Positions 46,911 through 55,722 of a stretch of 64,000 nucleotides of DNA are shown here, one piece after another. A model generated the notes under the pieces. The model was not told where the DNA came from and did not search any database. It saw only the letters and a program-made list of their open reading frames with translations. Every line of letters begins with the position of its first letter. The stretch's first letter is position 1. The translations under genes were made by a program, and so were the position numbers. This DNA comes from Lachnospiraceae bacterium JC7 (GTDB lineage Bacteria > Bacillota > Clostridia > Lachnospirales > Lachnospiraceae). Where the stretch lies: assembly GCA_000513555.1 (NCBI GenBank), contig ALYD01000014.1:1-64000 (forward strand). Reading direction: 5' to 3'.

Positions 46911-47314
46911 CACTATGCCCCCTGTATGTTAAACGGTAAACACCCTGACCTTTAGCTGCTCTTCACACTTTCCGACTAAATATCTCTCATTTTGAAGAGG
47001 ACTTCCATAAACGCGAACCTCATGTAAAGACACAGAAATCCGCGCACTTTGACGCCCTTTCAAAGTATTATGGCCTCAGGAAGTCCCTCGGCCATTTCTA
47101 ACTTAATACTTGCTCCTATCCTATACAGGCTGCATAAAGCAAAAATCAGGACCAATCCAATGTTCTCATGCCTGTATGTCCCCGTCAGAGCAAATACTTC
47201 GTGTGTCAACTTGCGCTGTAAACTTGATGTTACCTTTGCTGTCATTTATTTTTCAGAGTCAAATACCTAACCCTTCCATCAAGTCTCCTCGACCTTGCCC
47301 TCAGGGTATTTGAT
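46911..47314. other. 404-nt gap between rsmH and ftsL
   Basis: In dcw clusters rsmH and ftsL are normally adjacent, so this gap is long. I see no terminator with a T-run. A frame for 61 residues (47060-47245, minus) has no ribosome site and no recognisable product. A short MEGLGI-stop reading at about 47261-47281, behind GAGGAG, copies the last residues of MraZ and is probably chance. Confidence 0.4.
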
Positions 47315-48256
47315 TTACGACTCCAAATGTCTTTCAAAAATACGGAGCTTCGCACTCTTCGATCTTGAGTTCTCCGAAAGCTCCTTTTCACTCGGAAGTA
47401 TCGGCTTCCTTGTGATGACCTTGCCTTTGGACTTCCTTCCACATGTGCAGATAGGAAATTCCGGCGGGCAGATACACGGCTTTTCAGCTGTACGAAATTT
47501 GTTCTTTACTATCCTGTCCTCCAAAGAATGGAAGGTAATGATGCAAAGTCTTCCGCCTTCCGAAAGCGAATCTATCATTTTATCTATAGAGTCCTCGAGA
47601 ACATCCAGTTCTCTGTTGAGCTCTATACGAATTGCCTGAAATGTTCTCTTGGCAGGATGTCCGGATGTTGCACGGATCCTTGCCGGTATAGCACCGGAGA
47701 TAATATCCGACAGTTCAAGTGTTGTCTCGATACGCTTATTCTCACGATACTGACAAATATGCTTTGCGATGTTCTGGGCAAATCTGTCTTCCCCATAGTT
47801 CTTTATCATATGGAAAAGCTGAGACTCGGTGTAGTCATTAACGATATCAGCTGCTGTAACAGGATTTCTGTCATCCATTCTCATGTCAAGCGGGGCATCT
47901 GCCCTGTAGCTGAAACCTCTCTCAGCAGTATCCAGCTGATAGCTTGATACTCCGAGATCAAGATAGATTCCATCCACTTTATCTATACCCAGATCAGCAA
48001 GTACCTTATCTATCTGCTCGTAATTACTGCGAACGATGGTTATCTTGTCACTGTGTTCCTGAAGTCTCTCTGTTGCGGCTGCTATTGCGTCCTTGTCCTG
48101 ATCGATACCGATGAATCTTCCTTTATCCGAAAGTCTGCTGCATACAAGAGATGCATGTCCGCCTCCTCCCAGAGTTCCATCAACATAGGTTCCGTCCGGT
48201 TTTATATTGAGTCCATCTACTGTTTCATTTAAAAGAACGGAATAATGCTTAAACAT
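47315..48256 (-). CDS. rsmH: 16S rRNA (cytosine-1402-N4)-methyltransferase RsmH
   Basis: This 313-residue SAM-dependent methyltransferase has [11 protein letters not shown] (SAM loop), [21 protein letters not shown] and F-H-S-L-E-D-R near the end. It methylates C1402 in the ribosomal P site. The start at 48256 overlaps the mraZ stop by 1 nt (TGATG); a longer frame to 48277 was rejected. Confidence 0.97.
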   Translation of the reverse strand: MFKHYSVLLNETVDGLNIKPDGTYVDGTLGGGGHASLVCSRLSDKGRFIGIDQDKDAIAAATERLQEHSDKITIVRSNYEQIDKVLADLGIDKVDGIYLDLGVSSYQLDTAERGFSYRADAPLDMRMDDRNPVTAADIVNDYTESQLFHMIKNYGEDRFAQNIAKHICQYRENKRIETTLELSDIISGAIPARIRATSGHPAKRTFQAIRIELNRELDVLEDSIDKMIDSLSEGGRLCIITFHSLEDRIVKNKFRTAEKPCICPPEFPICTCGRKSKGKVITRKPILPSEKELSENSRSKSAKLRIFERHLES

Positions 48257-48684
48257 CAGATACCAAGGCCTTCCCAATCAGCTTCAAGAGCTTCTTCATC
48301 GTCAAAATTGTACTTTTCGTTATAAAGATCTGCATTCCAGATCTCGATGTGATCACCCACACCAAGTAAAGTGATGTCCTTATCAAGTCCCGCTTTTTCT
48401 CTCAAGACCTGAGGAATAAGGATTCTTCCCTGCTTATCGATCTCGCAGGTGTTGGCAGAACCGAGCAAGAATCTCTTTAAAGATCTTGCTTTTTCGTTTG
48501 TCATAGGCAGAGCGTTGAGTTTGTCTTCAAGTGCTTCCCACTCCCTGGCTGCGTACATTGCGAGGCAGCCGTCCAGACTTCTGGTTACCGTAAACTCCAT
48601 TCCGAGCTGGTCCCTGAACTTGGCCGGGATTATCAATCTGCCCTTAGCATCTAGGTTGTGGTGATATTCCCCTGTAAACGACAT
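48256..48684 (-). CDS. mraZ: Transcriptional regulator MraZ
   Basis: This 142-residue protein has two SpoVT/AbrB-like repeats: [16 protein letters not shown] at the start, and [11 protein letters not shown] near residue 80. MraZ binds repeats upstream of its own gene and controls the dcw operon. The ATG at 48684 matches the family start; a GTG at 48699 would overlap the operator. The ribosome site is unusual, since the AGGG is almost next to the ATG. Confidence 0.95.
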   Translation of the reverse strand: MSFTGEYHHNLDAKGRLIIPAKFRDQLGMEFTVTRSLDGCLAMYAAREWEALEDKLNALPMTNEKARSLKRFLLGSANTCEIDKQGRILIPQVLREKAGLDKDITLLGVGDHIEIWNADLYNEKYNFDDEEALEADWEGLGI

Positions 48685-48690
48685 ACCCTT

Positions 48691-48720
48691 TTCTACCACT
48701 TTCTACCACTTTCTACCACT
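48691..48720 (-). promoter_or_regulatory. MraZ-binding repeats (three 10-bp direct repeats)
   Basis: On the minus strand AGTGGTAGAA occurs three times in direct succession, 7 nt upstream of the mraZ ATG. The 10-bp period and GTGG core fit known MraZ operators, where three or four such repeats overlap the promoter. Here they lie between the -10 element and the start codon. Confidence 0.8.
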
Positions 48721-48729
48721 TCTATAATT

Positions 48730-48758
48730 ATAATGCCTTTTTTTATATTGAGTGTCAA
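48730..48758 (-). promoter_or_regulatory. mraZ operon promoter
   Basis: On the minus strand TTGACA (48753-48758) and CATTAT (48730-48735) are separated by 17 nt. A TATAAT overlaps the -10 with 20-nt spacing. Transcription would start at the edge of the MraZ repeats, so MraZ binding would block it. Confidence 0.65.
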
Positions 48759-49102
48759 GATAAGATACCGTAATAATGACCTTTGTTCGGGTAAAAAAAT
48801 CGAAGTGATTTTTACGATATTTTTATACATTTTTATATTTAATTTTTAATGTTTTTCCCTCGTTTTTATAAAATTAAGCCTTAATTTATGCGGATCTTGA
48901 CTGGTCTTTAATGATATACGGGTGGCAGACGATCCCATCCACGAAAGTCTGAATGTAAGAATAGTGATTTTTGCAACAGCAGAATACTGACATTGAAAAG
49001 TGGTGGTGCGTATTCCCACTTTCAAACCACTTTTTGGGAATTCACACCACCACCATATTAGATTCTATATAAATAGTATAAATTTTAAGTTTTACCACCA
49101 TT
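48759..49102. other. mraZ-ychF gap with a large inverted repeat
   Basis: No gene is supported. An imperfect inverted repeat with 19-nt arms lies at 49000-49018 and 49035-49053; its arms contain GTGGTGGTG and TATTCCCA and their complements. Inside it the minus strand reads AAGTGG twice, 11 bp apart, similar to the MraZ repeat core. Confidence 0.45.
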
Positions 49103-49131
49103 AAAAAAGGCTGTGCCCTATTGGCACAGCC
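49103..49131 (-). terminator. Terminator of ychF
   Basis: Perfect 9-bp GC-rich arms 49109-49117 and 49123-49131 with a 5-nt loop, then TTTTTT on the minus strand, 7 nt after the ychF stop. Confidence 0.92.
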
Positions 49132-49137
49132 TGAATA

Positions 49138-50235
49138 TCAGACATTGAATCTGAACTCTACAACATCTCCGTCCTGCATAACGTATTCCTTACCTTCCAT
49201 ACGCATGAGACCCTTCTCACGAGCAGCGGAAGTTGAACCGCAATCAAGAAGATCCTGATAATTGATGACCTCAGCCTTGATGAAACCTCTCTCAAAGTCG
49301 GAGTGGATCTTTCCGGCTGCCTGAGGAGCCTTTGTTCCCACCTTGATGGTCCATGCTCTTGTCTCCTTTTCACCTGCGGTAAGGAAGGACATGAGACCAA
49401 GAAGACTGTAGGATGCACGAACGATCTTATCAAGGCCGGACTCTGTCATTCCGAGACTCTCGAGGTACTCGGCCTTCTCCGAATCATCAAGCTCTGCGAT
49501 CTCTTCCTCGATCTGAGCGCTGATAACGAATACTCCTGAGTTGTTGGTCTTCGCATACTCACGAACCTTCTGAACGTATTCATTGGAAGCTCCGTCATCC
49601 GCAACAGAATCCTCATCAACATTGGCAGCATAGATAACAGGCTTTCTTGTAAGAAGATCAAGTGAATCAACGAAAGCATTCTTATCGTCGTCACCTGCGT
49701 CAAAAGAAATAGCAAGCTTATCCGACTCAAGGTGTGCATGAAGCTCTTCAAGAAGCGCATACTCTGCCTTTGCATCCTTGTCGTTGTTTGCAAGCTTCTT
49801 TGTCTTCGCCATACGTCTGTCAAGAAGATCAAGATCAGAGAAGATGAGCTCCAGATTGATGGTCTCGATGTCTCTGATAGGATCTACGAAACCGTCTACG
49901 TGAACGATGTTGCTGTCATCGAAGCAACGAACCACATGAACGATGGCATCTGTCTCTCTGATGTTTGAAAGGAACTGGTTACCGAGACCCTCTCCCTTTG
50001 AAGCGCCCTTAACGAGACCTGCTATATCCACGAACTGAATAACTGCAGGAGTGATCTTCTGTGAACTGTAAAGAGCAGCGAGCTTGTCGAGACGCTCATC
50101 AGGTACAGCAACCACACCTACGTTTGGTTCGATGGTACAGAAAGGATAGTTGGCTGACTCGGCACCGGCCTTGGTTATAGCATTGAAAAGAGTTGACTTG
50201 CCGACATTAGGCAAACCTACGATTCCTAATTTCAT
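49138..50235 (-). CDS. ychF: Ribosome-binding ATPase YchF
   Basis: This 365-residue OBG-family protein has P-loop [26 protein letters not shown] and a C-terminal TGS domain. The coiled-coil insertion near residues 125-190 is normal for the family. YchF/Ola1 binds ATP rather than GTP and associates with ribosomes. An AAGGAG site precedes the ATG. It marks the core-genome edge of the AT-rich island. Confidence 0.96.
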   Translation of the reverse strand: MKLGIVGLPNVGKSTLFNAITKAGAESANYPFCTIEPNVGVVAVPDERLDKLAALYSSQKITPAVIQFVDIAGLVKGASKGEGLGNQFLSNIRETDAIVHVVRCFDDSNIVHVDGFVDPIRDIETINLELIFSDLDLLDRRMAKTKKLANNDKDAKAEYALLEELHAHLESDKLAISFDAGDDDKNAFVDSLDLLTRKPVIYAANVDEDSVADDGASNEYVQKVREYAKTNNSGVFVISAQIEEEIAELDDSEKAEYLESLGMTESGLDKIVRASYSLLGLMSFLTAGEKETRAWTIKVGTKAPQAAGKIHSDFERGFIKAEVINYQDLLDCGSTSAAREKGLMRMEGKEYVMQDGDVVEFRFNV

Positions 50236-50444
50236 AATTTATATTTCTCCTTCTAAAAAGCTCTTTTTTAAGCCATTTGTAACATGCGATTGTTTGACCG
50301 ACACCAATCGAGTGCCATTTTTTGTCAAAACCTAAAGTATATTATCACATTTCATTATAATAGACTAGTGCTGTCTAAGCCGCCAGGATACTAATCCATG
50401 TTTCATAATTACATTAAATGCAATATACAAACTGTTTTGCAAGT

Positions 50445-51440
50445 TTATCTTTCCAGAAACTTTAATAATTTATCAAATGAATCATATTTTTTTCTCAGCT
50501 CATCAAATTCCGCCTCTCCAACAATTGTATCAATAGTTTGAAGCAATTTAAGTTTGCTAAAATCTTCCACATCTGGAATAAACCAATCTTCTACTTGATT
50601 ATTTACGATCAATAATTGGTAGCCATCTTTTCCAACTTTCTTTTCAAATAATGCTTTCGTCTTTTCTTCTTCTCCATCAGAATCAATAACAACCAAAATT
50701 TGCGCGTTAGCATTTCGCTCATGCACATTGGATACCAGATTTGAAATATTATTTTTTCCATCCGCAACCACAAAAATCGGTTTGCAATTTAATTTTTGAG
50801 CAATTGCATCAATAATTATTTCATCATTTCTCCCTTCGCATACAATTATCTTATCAAGTACATTTCTGTCGCTTTCTTTTTCAGACAACACGCTTTTCTG
50901 CAACTCATTTATAATATATCTTACCTTCTTATCTTGTAAAACCAACTTTAAAGCATCACAAAATGATTCCTCATTTTCTATCACAATATATTTATCTTTA
51001 TCCGATTTAATTCCCCTTAAACTTAATTCATTCATAACATGCTCATATACTACTTCTTCAATTTTCATTTTTACTGGATAAATTGAAGCCATTTTTAAGC
51101 TAAATAACCTATACCGATAAGTATCAGTATATATCTCAAATGCATATTCTTTTTCACAATAAATATCACTTGCATCAATCAATTCATTTATAGGCACTTC
51201 ACCTACTGTATCTTGAATCGTTGCATTCTTTGATACATATTTCGAAACTTCTGACATTGTTTTAATTACCGAAAGCAATGCACCCTCTCTCTTTATTACA
51301 TCGAATATTGCAAAAACCTTTCCTTGTGTATAATCATATAAGTATTTGCACTGATCATTCATAACTTCAACAATTCTATCCGTAGCCACCAGCTCATCCA
51401 TAGAACTGTTATCAAATCCCCAAAAGCTTTCATTTTTCAT
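50445..51440 (-). CDS. TOPRIM-domain protein of unknown function (probable nuclease)
   Basis: This is a 331-residue protein. The first 190 residues match nothing I recognise. From about residue 195 there is a TOPRIM domain with I-I-V-C-E-G-R-N-D-E (catalytic Glu near 202), V-V-I-D-S-D-G-E-E (DxD near 250) and E-D-W-F-I-P-D near 282. This is the layout of OLD/DUF3226/DUF4435-like nucleases such as those in the Gabija and PARIS systems, though without their ATPase partners here. The ATG at 51440 overlaps the stop of the EEP-nuclease gene (ATGA) behind GGAGGAG, so translation is coupled. The coding sequence is AT-rich compared with ychF. No downstream terminator with a clear T-run is seen. Confidence 0.7.
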   Translation of the reverse strand: MKNESFWGFDNSSMDELVATDRIVEVMNDQCKYLYDYTQGKVFAIFDVIKREGALLSVIKTMSEVSKYVSKNATIQDTVGEVPINELIDASDIYCEKEYAFEIYTDTYRYRLFSLKMASIYPVKMKIEEVVYEHVMNELSLRGIKSDKDKYIVIENEESFCDALKLVLQDKKVRYIINELQKSVLSEKESDRNVLDKIIVCEGRNDEIIIDAIAQKLNCKPIFVVADGKNNISNLVSNVHERNANAQILVVIDSDGEEEKTKALFEKKVGKDGYQLLIVNNQVEDWFIPDVEDFSKLKLLQTIDTIVGEAEFDELRKKYDSFDKLLKFLER

Positions 51441-52231
51441 TTTGTCTCCTCCAAACATACAACTAATGGCAAGTGATCACTTATGTTTCTTTTAGGTGCC
51501 ACACTTTTTATTAAATTTTGTGCATTAATTTTTCTTAGATATTGCATATTCTTAATGGAATTAGCAAGCTCTTTTCTCACCAAGATTTGATCTAAGCAAT
51601 ACCAATATTTTGTATCATCATTAGTAGTATTATATAAACTCCCATACATCTTCGTTTCTTCGGAAATATAATGAAGAATTGGATTATAAAAACGTTTATA
51701 TATCATATCTTCAAATTTATTAGTATCAGACTTTTCTATTATATCCCTATACAATACCGCATTAAATCCATGTACGCTTGTCAACTCATGTCCAAAAGGA
51801 TTCGCATTAAAATCTCCTATAACAATAGAATTAGTGCATTTAAAACTATCTTCATTTTTTTCAATGTTGCTCTTTAAATCTCGGATCGTCGCTTCTCTAT
51901 CCGCTGCACTGTAATTTCTAATATCTTGCAAATGCACTCCAGCCAAAATATATTTTTTAACTCCTGTATCAAAGGAATACAAATTATATCTATTTGTAGT
52001 TTGAACTTTACGTATAGCCAATGTCTTCTTAGCAACCAGCGTCACTTTTTTATCTGATTCAATTCCAGTAATACGAGTATATTTTCCACCCAATTTGCGT
52101 TCTAACGAAGGAAACTTTACTCCCTCATATTCAGCAAAAACAGCAATGTCAATTTCATGCTCACCTATGCATTCAGCTATATAGTCCTCTATATCATTTC
52201 TGTTTAAATTCCAAAACAATATATTTAGCAA
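51437..52231 (-). CDS. Endonuclease/exonuclease/phosphatase (EEP) fold protein
   Basis: This 264-residue protein has the EEP catalytic set: F-W-N-L-N at residues 6-10, F-A-E-Y-E near 34 (metal-binding Glu), A-G-V-H-L-Q-D near 95, I-G-D-F-N-A-N-P near 140 (Asp/Asn) and S-D-H-L-P-L-V-V near 253 (Asp-His). It has no signal peptide, so it acts in the cytoplasm, on DNA, RNA or a phosphoester second messenger; the fold does not tell which. The start is a TTG behind GAGGG. It is 114 nt downstream of the AlbA_2 gene with no terminator between, and its stop overlaps the TOPRIM start by 4 nt. Confidence 0.8.
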   Translation of the reverse strand: MLNILFWNLNRNDIEDYIAECIGEHEIDIAVFAEYEGVKFPSLERKLGGKYTRITGIESDKKVTLVAKKTLAIRKVQTTNRYNLYSFDTGVKKYILAGVHLQDIRNYSAADREATIRDLKSNIEKNEDSFKCTNSIVIGDFNANPFGHELTSVHGFNAVLYRDIIEKSDTNKFEDMIYKRFYNPILHYISEETKMYGSLYNTTNDDTKYWYCLDQILVRKELANSIKNMQYLRKINAQNLIKSVAPKRNISDHLPLVVCLEETK

Positions 52232-52345
52232 CTTTTTTCACCCTCTCGAATTTTCCTAGTACCACATTTACGCATGCCCCTACTTAAAAAACCTCGTCAG
52301 CCATACATATTTTTTATTCTTCAACCGATTCCACAAATATATCCA

Positions 52346-53809
52346 TCAAAGTTTAATTTTCACTTTTTCCAAATTAGATGTATACAGATTAGCTGGCGCT
52401 TGCTTTATCTCTAATAGCATTCCCTTTGCAACCAATCTATCAATAACCCTACTTCTAAAATAAGTTGAAGGAGTAACACCTATATTGGATGCTATTTCTT
52501 TCACTGTACGTTTATTGTTGTAGCAATATGAAAGAATTCTTAAATCATTCTTTCCTTCCAGTATTTCCTCAACATACACATTCGGAGAATCTGCTGTAAT
52601 ATCTATTACTCCTTTTTCAAACGTCAAATCCGGAAGCGTTAATGTAAACGAATTGGCATCAGCAGTAATAAATGGTGCAAATTCCTCGCCAGCTTTTGCA
52701 TAATCTTCTTCTATAAAATCAAATCCGGAACCTTTTTTCTCCATGTACTTACACATTTCAAGAATATTGCATATAACTTCATTTCTTCTACGAGGAATAA
52801 TAGATGCAATGTTCTTTTCTTTATATAATTTTCTTACACCAAGAAGAGCTCCTGGAGATGTAATCTCTAAGCGATCCGGAAAAATATTTACTTCTACTTG
52901 TGTCCCATACATGTAATAGTTTCTATGGCCTATAGCATTCACAACACCTTCAGTCACAGCACGCGCCGGAAATGAGATATATGGAACAGTTTTTGTATCC
53001 ATTTTTTTGAAACCATTTGCAGAATGTGCACTTATAAAACTAATTGTTTTTTCTAAAACTGATAACAGATTTCCGGTGTACTCTTCTGACGCTGTAACAA
53101 TTGATCCTCCTTTTGTTAGTCCTGGCCAAACAGTAGCAACAACCTTTGTTCTTAGACCATCATAATCATCCGCAAATAATTGCATACCCTTTGTAACTAA
53201 TTTGTCTTCAGTAATCGCACTTTTTGAAATCAATTCCTTTTCAGTTATCTTTGTTTTTCTTTCCTCTGCAACTACATGCAGTTTTTTATAATTATTCTCA
53301 CTGTATAGAATATCAGTTTTAGCAGTATCAAAAGGAATATTATCACTAAGCAAAATAAGATCTTTAATCTGCTCTGGTGATGCCATATCCGTACGTCCGA
53401 AATTTCTCACATAGATTCCAAGCAATCCGTCCTCATGCAAAGTAACAGGCAGATTCTTACTTTTTTTCACGATAACTTCGATAATGTATCTAATTCCATC
53501 TCCTACATTCACATCAATTCCATTTATATCGTACGAAATCTCAGGTTCTACGCGCTCTTTTATTTGTCGATGAATCATTAAAATCGTTTTATCAGCTGTT
53601 TTCTTATCTAAAGCAACAATTTTATGCGTATTATCCTCTACTCCAACCAGAAGACGTCCGCCATCCGTATTAGCAAAAGCAACAATTGTTTTAAGCCAGC
53701 CAACTTCAAGACTCTTACCATTATCGCTTTTCCCTTCTTTTATGATTCCTTTGTACTCAGTCTTTTTATCTTCCAGTCCATATTGTGGAAACATTTCTTC
53801 AATACGCAT
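52346..53809 (-). CDS. AlbA_2 / Schlafen-like ATP-binding protein with C-terminal winged helix
   Basis: This is a 487-residue protein. Residues about 15-135 form an AlbA_2 (Schlafen-like, formerly AAA_4) domain with E-Y-K near the start and A-F-A-N-T-D-G-G-R-L-L-V-G-V-E-D. A GHKL/HATPase_c_4 region follows, with E-G-V-V-N-A-I-G-H-R-N-Y near 290 and G-S-G-F near 370. The last 80 residues look like a winged helix (R-T-V-K-E-I-A-S-N-I-G-V-T). Such proteins are annotated as transcriptional regulators, but Schlafen-like domains also occur in defence effectors. The longest frame begins at 53902; the ATG at 53809 has TAGGAGG 6 nt upstream. Its promoter carries a repeat array. Confidence 0.85.
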   Translation of the reverse strand: MRIEEMFPQYGLEDKKTEYKGIIKEGKSDNGKSLEVGWLKTIVAFANTDGGRLLVGVEDNTHKIVALDKKTADKTILMIHRQIKERVEPEISYDINGIDVNVGDGIRYIIEVIVKKSKNLPVTLHEDGLLGIYVRNFGRTDMASPEQIKDLILLSDNIPFDTAKTDILYSENNYKKLHVVAEERKTKITEKELISKSAITEDKLVTKGMQLFADDYDGLRTKVVATVWPGLTKGGSIVTASEEYTGNLLSVLEKTISFISAHSANGFKKMDTKTVPYISFPARAVTEGVVNAIGHRNYYMYGTQVEVNIFPDRLEITSPGALLGVRKLYKEKNIASIIPRRRNEVICNILEMCKYMEKKGSGFDFIEEDYAKAGEEFAPFITADANSFTLTLPDLTFEKGVIDITADSPNVYVEEILEGKNDLRILSYCYNNKRTVKEIASNIGVTPSTYFRSRVIDRLVAKGMLLEIKQAPANLYTSNLEKVKIKL

Positions 53810-53839
53810 ACAAAGCCTCCTATTCTCTCTATAATATGA

Positions 53840-53868
53840 ATTATAGAAAAAGGAAATGAAGTTGTAAA
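53840..53868 (-). promoter_or_regulatory. Promoter of the AlbA_2-EEP-TOPRIM genes
   Basis: On the minus strand TTTACA (53863-53868), a 17-nt spacer and a perfect TATAAT (53840-53845) form a strong housekeeping-sigma promoter. It lies about 30 bp before the start codon. Confidence 0.8.
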
Positions 53869-53874
53869 CAAAAG

Positions 53875-53923
53875 CTTCACTGCACTTCATTGCAAACTTC
53901 ATTGTGCTTCACTGTATACTTCA
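53875..53923 (-). repeat. Array of five TGAAG/CTTCA motifs next to the -35 element
   Basis: CTTCA (plus strand) starts at 53875, 53885, 53897, 53907 and 53919. The spacings are 10, 12, 10 and 12 bp, that is a 22-bp unit given twice plus a half. Most copies extend to CTTCA(C/T)T. The array ends 7 bp upstream of the -35 element and places all motifs on one DNA face, as expected for a cooperative activator or autoregulator. Confidence 0.75.
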
Positions 53924-53994
53924 CTTAATTCATTACGTATTTGTTTACCGATAATAATCGTCAAACATCTCTCCCCACGTTTATTAGCAAGCGA

Positions 53995-54036
53995 CAAAAA
54001 AAGAGCAGCCATTCTGTTAAGAACAACTGCCCTTTT
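53995..54036 (-). terminator. Terminator of the Ser/Thr kinase gene
   Basis: The stem AAAGGGCAG/CTGCTCTTT with an inner pairing is followed by a run of seven T on the minus strand. It lies between the kinase gene and the promoter of the AlbA_2 gene, so the two are separate transcripts. The rest of the 317-nt gap holds the promoter and repeat array. Confidence 0.85.
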
Positions 54037-54126
54037 ATGTAAGTCCTATGTAAAAAAGACCTAACGGTAAAGGAATGACGTGAATCCATAAATCTTTATT
54101 TTCCTACCCTTAACTTCAATACCACT

Positions 54127-55722
54127 CTAGAGCAAATCTTTTAACATGTTTTTCAAACTTGCTTCATGCTCAAGTCTCTTAATCTCTTGCTCTCTCGCTT
54201 GCATCTGCTTTCTAAATTCAGCCTCTGCTTGTTGTTTTTTTCTTCTGTTATAAATTCCTGTCACAGTCGGAAGCCAACTCTTAAAACATCCTACTACCTG
54301 CTTAATCGTGCTATCACTTTCTCCAGCATGAATTATTACGGAAGCCATATTATTACGCCCACTAAATGTATGAGTCTCATAACCCATCACAGACGTATGA
54401 CCAAATGACTCACATGTAAGAATTTCATACCACTCTTGTGGTAGATTTCCAGATAAAGTAAATACTAATTTGTTGCTTTCCATATCAAGATTCACTACCT
54501 GTGGAACAGGAAGATTATTTGAATCGCAACTGGTAAATGCCATCTGTAAATCTTCTCTTCTAAGATTATTAGCATTCTTTTCTGCCGCTCTTACATCAAT
54601 CTCTAGTAAGATTTTGTTCACGGGAAAAATTCTATCGTTTGGATTCTGGCAATATAGTCCCTCAAACACTTTATCTAAATAATCGTATCTCTCATCTACC
54701 TCACCTATTTTTTTATAATTTCCGCCCACAACAAGTTTTCCAGTAAACATTTCATTTAATATAAGACCCGCCGCATAAACATCAGCTCTTCCATCAACAA
54801 TTGCGCCTTTTTCTCGTTGCTCTGGAGCTGCATATTGAAAGTTTGCAAGACGATCTGCTTTTTTTGTTTCAACAGTAGCAATGATTTCTTCCTCGCAAAA
54901 ATGTGCTATTCCAAAATCAGCGATAACTGCTTGATTACTGCCTTTCTTGAACAAAATATTTTCTGGTTTTATATCTCTATGATAACAATCCTGATTATGA
55001 GCATATTGTAAGCCGTTCAATATATTCTCAAAAATTTCAATTGAATCCTCCGCCTTTATGCCCGTCTTTATCCTATCTCTTAAAGTTTCATCATATAATG
55101 GCATTACATAGAATAAATAACCAGACTCATCTCCATATGCACCATAATCAAGAATTTTTACGATATTCTTGTGCTCATGATTCATACAAAAATTAATTTC
55201 ATTTCGAAATCTATTAAGTTTCTCTCTAGGTGTTTTTCTTGAAATAACTTTAATCGCATATAATTCATTTGATGCATTTTTTGCTTGAAATACTGTACCG
55301 TTTCCGCCCTGTCCAACTTGTTTTTGGATTACATATTCTTCAAATGCAGTATACAAAATACTTCCTTTTGCTATTCTGTCAGAAGATACAACTTTACTAC
55401 CTTCTTCTTGAGGATAATAATTATTAATATTGCGTTTGATAGTAGCAAGTCTTCCTTTAATTTTAGTAAAATCTTTTTTATCATTCCATCCATTAAATGG
55501 CTGTTTTAGAAGACTAATTGTATCAAATAGATATCCTGGTTTTTTTGAGTCTGGCAAATTTTCAAGTTCAAATAATACCTCAGCCAACCATTCTTGGAAT
55601 TCCTCTGTATCATGTATTTCATCAACTGGAGGAAATCCTCTATTGTTTCCACCCACTGTATGAAAATTTTTTTCAATTTCCATTGTGTTATCTATTAATT
55701 CTACTAATCTCTCTTTTCCCAC
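54127..55722 (-). CDS. Soluble Ser/Thr protein kinase
   Basis: This 531-residue protein has no membrane helix. Residues about 1-125 are helical and unassigned. The kinase domain (about 128-390) is complete: G-Q-G-G-N-G-T-V-F, A-I-K-V-I, H-R-D-I-K-P-E-N, A-D-F-G and A-A-P-E. Residues about 395-480 form an unassigned beta-rich part, and the end (about 490-531) is a Lys/Glu/Gln-rich coiled coil. It differs from PrkC/PknB kinases, which have a membrane helix and PASTA repeats. Stand-alone soluble kinases act in some abortive-infection systems; here that is only suggested by the AT-rich island context. No phosphatase gene lies nearby. Confidence 0.88.
   Translation of the reverse strand: MGKERLVELIDNTMEIEKNFHTVGGNNRGFPPVDEIHDTEEFQEWLAEVLFELENLPDSKKPGYLFDTISLLKQPFNGWNDKKDFTKIKGRLATIKRNINNYYPQEEGSKVVSSDRIAKGSILYTAFEEYVIQKQVGQGGNGTVFQAKNASNELYAIKVISRKTPREKLNRFRNEINFCMNHEHKNIVKILDYGAYGDESGYLFYVMPLYDETLRDRIKTGIKAEDSIEIFENILNGLQYAHNQDCYHRDIKPENILFKKGSNQAVIADFGIAHFCEEEIIATVETKKADRLANFQYAAPEQREKGAIVDGRADVYAAGLILNEMFTGKLVVGGNYKKIGEVDERYDYLDKVFEGLYCQNPNDRIFPVNKILLEIDVRAAEKNANNLRREDLQMAFTSCDSNNLPVPQVVNLDMESNKLVFTLSGNLPQEWYEILTCESFGHTSVMGYETHTFSGRNNMASVIIHAGESDSTIKQVVGCFKSWLPTVTGIYNRRKKQQAEAEFRKQMQAREQEIKRLEHEASLKNMLKDLL

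Noticed and set aside
47060-47245. A 61-residue minus-strand frame in the rsmH-ftsL gap
   Set aside because: No ribosome site, no recognisable motif, and codon use looks like non-coding sequence.
47261-47281. A MEGLGI-stop reading behind GAGGAG that copies the last residues of MraZ
   Set aside because: Only about 15 of 20 bases agree with the mraZ 3' end, and so short a match is likely chance.
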